Positions 1 through 12,750 of a stretch of 12,750 nucleotides of DNA are shown here, piece by piece. The notes below the pieces were generated by a model, which saw only the letters and a list, made by a program, of their open reading frames with translations, did no database searches and had not been told where the DNA came from. This DNA comes from Carthagonibacter sp032251515 (GTDB lineage Bacteria > Gemmatimonadota > Gemmatimonadetes > Palauibacterales > Palauibacteraceae): contig JAVVDU010000052.1 of NCBI GenBank assembly GCA_032251515.1, positions 1 to 12,750 on the forward strand, given 5' to 3'. Within the stretch, counting starts at the first letter, position 1; every line of letters begins with the position of its first letter. Made by a program: the position numbers and the translations under genes.

Positions 1-12
1 TCGGAGGCGCGG

Positions 13-46
13 AAAAAAGTGCGGGGACGAGTCCGTTTCGCCCCCG
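13..46 (-). terminator. candidate intrinsic terminator/attenuator in the leader of the next operon
   Basis: On the minus strand, bases 46-39 pair with 29-22 (eight pairs, one of them G-U, GC-rich) around a nine-base loop. A run of six U (18-13) follows after a three-base CAC gap. The element lies about 30-65 bases past the predicted start of the promoter at 86-114, so it would end a transcript of roughly 65-70 bases unless bypassed. Bases 54-46 can instead pair with 42-35 (eight pairs, one bulged G, GGG loop), which would use up the terminator's 5' arm. The pairing is read directly from the sequence. The attenuator role is inferred, and the gap before the U-run weakens the terminator call. 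Confidence 0.4.
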
Positions 47-85
47 GCGCAAACGAGTGTCGACCCACCGGCCGACAGACCGTGC

Positions 86-114
86 AAGGTAGGAGCGCCG
101 ACAGGCGCTGTCAA
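86..114 (-). promoter_or_regulatory. sigma-70-type promoter for the operon downstream of rpoC
   Basis: The minus strand shows a perfect -35 box TTGACA (114-109), a 17-base spacer and a -10 box TACCTT (91-86). Transcription would start near position 79 and run off the left edge. The gene it serves is outside the window. In many bacteria rpsL-rpsG-fusA follow rpoC, so that operon is the likely target, by inference. The spacer is filled by an inverted repeat (gcgcc 95-99, ggcgc 104-108) that overlaps a second one (gacag 100-104, ctgtc 108-112). The 8-mer gccgacag also occurs twice on the plus strand (71-78 and 97-104). These could be operator half-sites. The -10 box is only a partial match to TATAAT. 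Confidence 0.6.
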
Positions 115-139
115 GGAACTGCCGAGCATCGAAATACGG

Positions 140-190
140 CCGTCCGGGCCGGACGGTTCGCCCGTTCCGGGCGGACCCGTCGGCCCCGAC
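140..190 (-). terminator. tandem hairpins after rpoC, possible weak terminator
   Basis: Three short GC hairpins follow the rpoC stop within 61 bases: 179-183 with 186-190 (5 pairs), 159-164 with 168-173 (6 pairs, 3-base loop) and 140-146 with 150-156 (7 pairs, 3-base loop). None is followed by a proper U-run; the last has only a TATTTC stretch. They could slow or end the rpoC transcript, protect its 3' end, or act with Rho. The stems are seen directly, but the terminator function is uncertain. Confidence 0.35.
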
Positions 191-200
191 GTCGTTCCGG

Positions 201-4517
<4,317 letters not shown>

Positions 4518-4548
4518 CCTGTTCGTCCCCTGTCGTCGCTGCGTTGCA

Positions 4549-9162
<4,614 letters not shown>

Positions 9163-9171
9163 CTTCCCTCA

Positions 9172-9177
9172 CTCCTC
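9172..9177 (-). promoter_or_regulatory. ribosome binding site fixing the TTG start of rpoB
   Basis: GAGGAG on the minus strand lies nine bases before the TTG at 9162. No in-frame ATG with comparable support exists nearby. The next in-frame Met is residue 20, inside the conserved N-terminus, so this site decides the start. Confidence 0.75.
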
Positions 9178-9178
9178 A

Positions 9179-9194
9179 GAATCGATGAATCGAT
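9179..9194. repeat. perfect tandem 8-mer repeat upstream of the rpoB ribosome binding site
   Basis: The 8-mer gaatcgat occurs twice in direct succession (9179-9186 and 9187-9194) on the plus strand, which reads ATCGATTC twice on the coding strand. It is markedly AT-richer than its surroundings. It may simply keep the translation start region unstructured, or it may be a chance duplication. Confidence 0.6.
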
Positions 9195-9417
9195 CCGGCG
9201 CGGCCGCTCCGCCCCGCGCGGGTACCCGGGCCCCGACGTGCGGACGGCAAGGCGCACGACGCCCCGCGCCCTCCTCCGGACGAACGGCCCGAAGGACGGG
9301 GCGGCGGGGCGCCGCGCGCGTGTATGAACCCGATGTGGAGCGTTCGTGCATCCCGAGCCACGGTGCGAGTGAGCCGTGCGAGGGACCACGGACGATCCGC
9401 GGCCCCGGGCGCCGGCG

Positions 9418-9798
9418 CTACTTCAACTCGACGGTGGCTCCCTGCTCCTCCAGCTTCGCCTTGATCGCCTCGGCCTCCTCCTTCGACACGCCCTCCCGAA
9501 CCGCCTTCGGGGCGTTGTCGACGAGGTCCTTGGCCTCCTTCAGGCCGAGATCCGTGACCTCGCGGACGACCTTGATCACCTGGATCTTCTTGTCGCCGAC
9601 CCCGGCGAGGACCACGTCGAACTCGGTCTTCTCCTCGGCCTCCACGGCCGCGCCGGCGGCGCCGGCGGCGCCGGCCATCATCGCCATCGGGGCGGCGGCC
9701 GTGACGCCGAACTTCTCTTCCATCATCGTCTTCAGCTCGGCCGCCTCCAGGACGGTCAGCGAGCCGATCGCCTCAAGCAGCTCCTCAACCTTGCTCAT
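9418..9798 (-). CDS. rplL: 50S ribosomal protein L7/L12
   Basis: This is the mobile stalk protein of the 50S subunit, which recruits and stimulates the translational GTPases (EF-Tu, EF-G, IF2, RF3). The 126 residues are close to the usual 120-128. Residues 1-33 (MSKVEELLEAIGSLTVLEAAE) form the dimerisation and L10-binding domain. Residues 34-56 are an Ala/Gly/Met hinge, and 57-126 are the factor-binding domain with the conserved KKIQVIKVVRE and GLKEAKDLVD segments. The hinge is encoded partly by an imperfect tandem 9-mer (9652-9675). AGGGGAG and a closer GAGG lie upstream of ATG 9798. The gene follows rplJ after 87 bases, an unusually roomy gap for this cluster, and ends in TAG. Confidence 0.98.
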   Translation of the reverse strand: MSKVEELLEAIGSLTVLEAAELKTMMEEKFGVTAAAPMAMMAGAAGAAGAAVEAEEKTEFDVVLAGVGDKKIQVIKVVREVTDLGLKEAKDLVDNAPKAVREGVSKEEAEAIKAKLEEQGATVELK

Positions 9799-9885
9799 CG
9801 CCTCGTGCGCTCCCCTGCGTTGTTTCCGTTCCTCGAGCCGGTGGGGTGAGCCCGCACCGCGCCCCCTCCAGAGGGTCGGGCCGAC

Positions 9886-10413
9886 TCAGCCCTGCCCTTC
9901 TCCTTGCTTCGCGACGTCCTCGATCATCATCGCGATGTCGCGGATCAGTCCGCCCAGCACTCCCGCGATCCCGCCCACGGAAGCCGTCAGGCCTCCCGCG
10001 ATCGAGGCGAGGAGCGCCTCCCGGCCGGGCAGATCGGCGAGCCGCTCCACCTCGTCGGGACGGACGGTCCGCCGGTCCACCACGGCCACCTTCACGGTCG
10101 GCCGGTTGTCGTGCTCGCGGGCGAAGTCCCGCACCACCTTCGCGGGCGCCACCGGATCGTCCCCGGCGAGGACGAGCCCCGTGGGGCCGTTCAGGTGCTC
10201 GGCCAGGTCCGGCAGGTCGAGTCCCTCGAGGGCCCGTCCCACCAGCGTGTTCTTCACTACGCGGTACTGCATCCCCTCCGCGGCGAGCCGCGCCCGCAGT
10301 TCCGACTGCGCCTCCACGTCGAGCCCGGTGAAGTCGGTCAGGAACAGCGTCCGCGCCTCCCGGAGGCTCCCGGCGATCTCTTCCGCGATCGCCTTCTTCT
10401 GCTCGAGTCTCAT
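9886..10413 (-). CDS. rplJ: 50S ribosomal protein L10
   Basis: L10 anchors the L7/L12 dimers to 23S rRNA beside L11 at the base of the stalk. The 175-residue protein has an N-terminal rRNA-binding domain with LTDFTGLDV (25-33) and RVVKNTLVGRAL (51-62). A C-terminal helical tail (143-175) carries the L12 dimers. The tail is about ten residues longer than in B. subtilis L10 as I recall it. Since each dimer takes about ten residues, three dimers rather than two are likely (inference). The start ATG 10413 has GGGAG nine bases upstream, inside the 19-base gap after rplA. In E. coli the L10-L12 complex represses its own mRNA from a long leader, but this gap is too short to hold one. Confidence 0.98.
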   Translation of the reverse strand: MRLEQKKAIAEEIAGSLREARTLFLTDFTGLDVEAQSELRARLAAEGMQYRVVKNTLVGRALEGLDLPDLAEHLNGPTGLVLAGDDPVAPAKVVRDFAREHDNRPTVKVAVVDRRTVRPDEVERLADLPGREALLASIAGGLTASVGGIAGVLGGLIRDIAMMIEDVAKQGEGQG

Positions 10414-10432
10414 CGCGCCGTTCTCCCGTGGA

Positions 10433-11122
10433 TCACCGGTACGGGGCGGGGTCGATGGGCACCCCCGGTCCCATGGTGCTGCTCACCGTCACGCTCCGGA
10501 CGTAGCTGCCCTTGGCGGCCGCCGGTCGGTTCCGGCGGATCGCGTCCATCAGGGCGTCGAAGTTCTGCTGCAACTGCTCGAACTCGAAGCTCGTCTTGCC
10601 GATCGGCGCGTGGACGTTGCCGAACTTGTCGACCCGGAACTCGATCCGGCCCGCCTTCGACTCCTGGACCACGCGACCCACGTCCATCGTCACCGTACCG
10701 GCCTTCGGCGTCGGCATCAGGCCGCGCGGACCCAGCACCCGGCCGAGCTTCGCGACATCCCGCATGAGGTCGGGCGTCGCGATGGCGACGTCGAAGTCCA
10801 GCCAGCCCTGCTCGATCTTCTCGATGTACTCCTTGCCGACGAAGTCGGCGCCGGCTTCCTCCGCCTCGCGCGCCTTGTCGCCCTGGGCGATCACCAGGAC
10901 CCGCACCGTCCGGCCCGTACCGGCGGGCAGGACCACCGTGCCCCGGACGATCTGGTCGGCGTGCCGGGGATCGACGCCGAGCCGGATCGCCGCATCCACC
11001 GTCTCGTCGAACGACGCGAACGCCAGCTCCTTGACCTTCGCGAGCGCCGTGGCGGCATCGTTGAGCTCGCCGGCGGGCAGCGTGGCCGCCGCGCTCTGCC
11101 AGGCCTTCCCACGCCGCGCCAT
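10433..11122 (-). CDS. rplA: 50S ribosomal protein L1
   Basis: L1 binds 23S rRNA at the mobile side arm and helps move deacylated tRNA out of the E site. In many bacteria it also represses translation of its own mRNA. The 229-residue protein has the normal length. The L1 signature runs from about residue 114 (IATPDLMRDVAKLGRVLGPR) to LMPTPKAGTV at 135-144. The C-terminal part contains the usual GNVHAPIGK and the late VSSTMGPGVP. The start codon shares one base with the rplK stop (TGATG), with GAGG inside the rplK end, so translation is almost certainly coupled to rplK. Confidence 0.98.
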   Translation of the reverse strand: MARRGKAWQSAAATLPAGELNDAATALAKVKELAFASFDETVDAAIRLGVDPRHADQIVRGTVVLPAGTGRTVRVLVIAQGDKAREAEEAGADFVGKEYIEKIEQGWLDFDVAIATPDLMRDVAKLGRVLGPRGLMPTPKAGTVTMDVGRVVQESKAGRIEFRVDKFGNVHAPIGKTSFEFEQLQQNFDALMDAIRRNRPAAAKGSYVRSVTVSSTMGPGVPIDPAPYR

Positions 11123-11556
11123 CAGTCGACCACCTCGACGCCCATCGACCGCGCGGTGCCCGCGATCATGCGGGCGGCCGCCTCGATGTCGCGGGCGTTC
11201 AGGTCCTCCATCTTGATCTCCGCGATCTTCCGCAACTGGTCCCGCGTGACCTTCCCCACCTTGTTCCGGTTCGACTCGGCCGATCCGGATGCGAGCCCGA
11301 GCTCCTTCTTGAGCAGGACCGCGGCGGGCGGCGTCTTCGTGATGAACGTGAAGCTCCGGTCCTGGAAGACCGTGATCACGACCGGGATGATCATCCCCGG
11401 CTGGCTCGCCGTGCGCGCGTTGAACTGCTTGCAGAAGTCCATGATGTTGGCCCCGTGCTGCCCGAGCGCCGGCCCCACCGGCGGTGCCGGCGTGGCCTGG
11501 CCGGCCGGGATCTGCAGCTTGATCTGGGCCATGATCTTCTTCTTCTGAACGGCCAT
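11122..11556 (-). CDS. rplK: 50S ribosomal protein L11
   Basis: L11 sits at the GTPase-associated centre of 23S rRNA, is the thiostrepton target region, and is needed for RelA-type stringent response in many bacteria. The 144 residues are near the usual 141-147. The N-terminal domain carries the proline-rich ATPAPPVGPALGQHGANIMDF (21-41). The C-terminal rRNA-binding domain covers about 83-144. Two starts are possible, M1 and M9. M1 (11556) is preferred because AGGGG lies six bases upstream, while M9 has only an AAGAAGAAG run. The gene begins 18 bases after nusG and overlaps rplA by one base. Confidence 0.98.
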   Translation of the reverse strand: MAVQKKKIMAQIKLQIPAGQATPAPPVGPALGQHGANIMDFCKQFNARTASQPGMIIPVVITVFQDRSFTFITKTPPAAVLLKKELGLASGSAESNRNKVGKVTRDQLRKIAEIKMEDLNARDIEAAARMIAGTARSMGVEVVD

Positions 11557-11574
11557 CGTCTGCCCCTGGCTCCG

Positions 11575-12141
11575 TCAGTATCCCTTCAACTGCGTGTAGT
11601 CCAGCTCGACGCTCGTCGGCCGGCCGAACAGGCTCACCTGCACGCGGACCTTCCCCTTGTCCGGGAAGACCTCCTCGACCGTTCCGCTGAAGTCGCTGAA
11701 CGGCCCCTCCATCACTTCCACGACCTGGCCCGGCTCGAACGGAATGTCCTCCTGCGGGCCCGACTCGTCCTCCGTCGTCTCCGCGACGCCGAGGATCTTG
11801 TTGATCTCGTCCTGCCGGAGCGGCTGCGGCTCGGTTCCCCCGCCGAGGAACTTGATCACGCTCGGCGTGCTGGTGACCAGGAACATCGTCTCCTGGTTCA
11901 GCATCATGTTCACGAGCACGTAGCCCGGGTACAGCCGCTTCGTGGTCTTGACCTTCTTGCCGCCCTTGATCTCGACCACTTCGCGGGTCGGCACGATGAC
12001 CTCGCGGACCTGCTTCTCCTCCGGCTCGCCGGGAAGGTCGCCGATCTTCTTCTCGAGGAGCGACTTGACCTTGTTCTCGTGCCCCGAGTAGGTCTGGATC
12101 GCGTACCAGCGGAGCGCATCCGCCGCGGCAGCCTCACCCAC
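11575..12141 (-). CDS. nusG: transcription termination/antitermination factor NusG
   Basis: NusG binds RNA polymerase through its NGN domain and Rho or ribosomal S10 through its KOW domain. It tunes pausing and termination and couples transcription to translation. The 188-residue protein has NGN at about 10-120 (RWYAIQTYSGHENKV, then RLYPGYVLVNM), an acidic linker (121-133) and a KOW domain at 137-188 with EGPFSDFSGTVEEV and LFGRPTSVELDYTQL. There is no large insertion. The start is GTG at 12141, eight bases inside the end of secE, with a GGGGGTG stretch just upstream as a weak ribosome binding site. This arrangement suggests coupling to secE translation. Confidence 0.97.
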   Translation of the reverse strand: MGEAAAADALRWYAIQTYSGHENKVKSLLEKKIGDLPGEPEEKQVREVIVPTREVVEIKGGKKVKTTKRLYPGYVLVNMMLNQETMFLVTSTPSVIKFLGGGTEPQPLRQDEINKILGVAETTEDESGPQEDIPFEPGQVVEVMEGPFSDFSGTVEEVFPDKGKVRVQVSLFGRPTSVELDYTQLKGY

Positions 12142-12337
12142 CGAACACCCCCACGGTCGCCCGGACGACGGCGGAGAAGATCGAATCCATCGCCCCGATC
12201 ACGATCGCCAGCACGATCACGAACACGAGGATCACCGCCGTGGCGTTGCGCAGCTGTTCCCTGTCCGGCCAGGTGACCTTCCGCATCTCGGCCTGGACGC
12301 CCTCGAAGAACTCCTGCATGGTCCGGATCGCGGCCAT
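12134..12337 (-). CDS. secE: preprotein translocase subunit SecE
   Basis: SecE is the small clamp subunit of the SecYEG protein-export channel in the inner membrane. The 67 residues match the short, single-helix form. An amphipathic segment with the conserved MRKVTWPDREQL (18-29) lies on the cytoplasmic face. One membrane helix follows at about 33-50, rich in Val, Ile and Leu. There is no signal peptide, as expected. GGGAGAG lies nine bases before ATG 12337. The position between rpmG and nusG is the classic one, and nusG starts inside its last codons. Confidence 0.96.
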   Translation of the reverse strand: MAAIRTMQEFFEGVQAEMRKVTWPDREQLRNATAVILVFVIVLAIVIGAMDSIFSAVVRATVGVFGG

Positions 12338-12387
12338 GGACCGTCACTCTCCCATCGGTCCGCTGCGCGGCGGCTTCGGAACGAAAG

Positions 12388-12452
12388 GCCGGCTCCCCTC
12401 CCGTCGCGAGACGGGATGCGGGCCCGGATGCGCATCCGGGCCGGGAGCCGGC
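12388..12452 (-). ncRNA. three-way-junction-like RNA structure in the rpmG-secE spacer
   Basis: Bases 12388-12397 are the exact complement of 12443-12452, giving a ten-pair closing stem. Inside are two perfect hairpins: 12399-12405 with 12410-12416 (seven pairs, four-base loop) and a 22-base perfect palindrome at 12421-12442, which as RNA gives nine pairs and a GCGC loop. Nearly all of the 65 bases are paired, so chance is unlikely. There is no U-run after it, and none of the tRNA signature sequences. Possible roles are an RNA processing or stabilising element, partial termination between rpmG and secE, or a protein-binding site. No family is recognised. Confidence 0.5.
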
Positions 12453-12474
12453 GCACGGTCGTCCGCCAGGCGCG

Positions 12475-12624
12475 TCAGCGCGTTTCCTTGTGAACCCTGT
12501 GCGCGTCGCAACGGGGGCAGTACTTCTTGTACTCCACCCGTTGCGGATGTTTCCGCTTGTTCTTCGTCGTCGAGTAATTCCGCTCTTTGCACTCGGTGCA
12601 CTCGAGCGTGATCTGGTCTCGCAT
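12475..12624 (-). CDS. rpmG: 50S ribosomal protein L33
   Basis: This is a small 50S subunit protein near the E site. It is only 49 residues long, so it is easy to miss. It begins MRDQITLECTECKERNYST and ends HRVHKETR. Four cysteines in two CxxC pairs (C9, C12, C36 and C39) make this the zinc-binding form. The middle is basic (KNKRKHPQRVEYKKYC), as expected for an rRNA binder. A weak GAGAG lies just before ATG 12624. The gene lies between tuf and secE, a common arrangement. Many relatives have a tRNA-Trp gene close by, but none is visible here. Confidence 0.95.
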   Translation of the reverse strand: MRDQITLECTECKERNYSTTKNKRKHPQRVEYKKYCPRCDAHRVHKETR

Positions 12625-12645
12625 TCGCTCTCAGCCCGTCGCGGC

Positions 12646-12692
12646 GCGCCCCGCCTCCGCCGGCCGCACGGCCGGAGCGGGCGGCGGGGCGC
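12646..12692 (-). other. GC hairpin between tuf and rpmG
   Basis: Bases 12646-12655 are the exact complement of 12683-12692 (ten pairs), enclosing a second stem, 12660-12665 with 12670-12675, with a four-base loop. The minus-strand sequence after it has no U-run, so it is not a standard terminator. It could separate or stabilise the tuf and rpmG parts of the transcript. Confidence 0.45.
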
Positions 12693-12711
12693 TCACCGCC
12701 TCCCTGGTGTC

Positions 12712-12750
12712 CTACTCGAGGATCTCGGTGACGACGCCGGCGCCCACCGT
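12712..12750 (-). CDS. tuf: translation elongation factor Tu, C-terminal end only (partial)
   Basis: The last 12 codons and a TAG stop are present, reading TVGAGVVTEILE. This is the conserved end of EF-Tu domain 3 (usually RTVGAGVVTEIIE or similar). The rest of the gene lies beyond the right edge. EF-Tu carries aminoacyl-tRNA to the ribosome. The tuf-rpmG-secE-nusG order supports the call despite the short stretch. Confidence 0.9.
   Translation of the reverse strand, partial: TVGAGVVTEILE

Larger units (their letters stand above)
9163..9417 (-). other. 255-base rplL-rpoB spacer, structured, no gene
   Basis: This is the longest gap in the cluster. It is GC-rich and contains several possible stems: 9260-9267 with 9304-9311 (8 pairs around a 36-base interior), 9301-9305 with 9311-9315, and 9359-9363 with 9374-9378. 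No U-run follows any of them, and I see no convincing -35/-10 pair. In E. coli the same gap holds an attenuator and an RNase III site that set the ratio of L7/L12 to RNA polymerase. A similar role here is plausible but only inferred from position. Short open frames crossing the gap have no recognisable protein. Confidence 0.5.

Noticed and set aside
9652..9675. A tandem gccggcggc repeat as a microsatellite or mobile remnant
   Set aside because: It encodes the Ala/Gly hinge of L7/L12 in frame and is explained by the protein's composition.
12421..12442. The 22-base palindrome as a transposon end or recombination site
   Set aside because: It has no partner copy, target duplication or recombinase nearby, and it nests neatly inside a larger stem, so an RNA structure is simpler.
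12338..12474. A tRNA-Trp gene between rpmG and secE
   Set aside because: I looked for acceptor, D, anticodon and T-arm signatures on both strands. The stems present do not fit a tRNA, and there is no GTTCGA-type T loop.

Overview
The window is a very GC-rich piece of a bacterial chromosome. It holds a classic core-transcription and translation block, and every real gene lies on the minus strand. In transcription order (high to low coordinates) the genes are tuf (3' end only), rpmG, secE, nusG, rplK, rplA, rplJ, rplL, rpoB and rpoC. RpoB and RpoC are complete. RpoC carries a proteobacterial/FCB-style insertion in the trigger loop and begins MIDF, with Bacteroidota/Gemmatimonadota-like wording in its first 150 residues. 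With the high GC content and the tuf-rpmG-secE order, this suggests a Gemmatimonadota-like or neighbouring FCB-superphylum organism. That placement is an inference from remembered family sequences, not from a search.

Layout: 12712-12750 is the last 12 codons of EF-Tu. A spacer with a strong GC hairpin leads to the 49-residue L33 gene rpmG (12475-12624). The 137-base rpmG-secE spacer folds into a three-way-junction-like element (12388-12452). secE and nusG overlap by 8 bases, rplK and rplA share one base, and the nusG-rplK and rplA-rplJ gaps are only 18 and 19 bases. The block is therefore tightly packed and probably translationally coupled. rplJ-rplL have an 87-base gap. The 255-base rplL-rpoB spacer is the largest gap inside the cluster. 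rpoB begins with TTG behind a good ribosome binding site, and rpoC follows after 31 bases.

Below rpoC (1-200) there is no gene. This stretch holds three small tandem hairpins, then a good sigma-70-type promoter firing leftward (TTGACA, 17-base spacer, TACCTT), then a terminator-like hairpin with a six-U tail that overlaps an alternative hairpin. This looks like the start of the next operon (in many bacteria rpsL-rpsG-fusA, not visible here) with a possible attenuator in its leader.

The genes work together: RpoB and RpoC form the catalytic core of RNA polymerase, NusG couples it to elongation control and to ribosomes, L1, L10, L11, L7/L12 and L33 are 50S proteins (L10, L11 and L7/L12 build the GTPase stalk and its base), SecE is part of the SecYEG translocon, and EF-Tu delivers aminoacyl-tRNA. 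I see no mobile element, CRISPR array, tRNA or rRNA, and no evident new multi-gene system. The points most worth a second look are the candidate attenuator at the left edge, the structured rpmG-secE spacer and a roughly 127-residue insertion near the C-terminus of RpoB.
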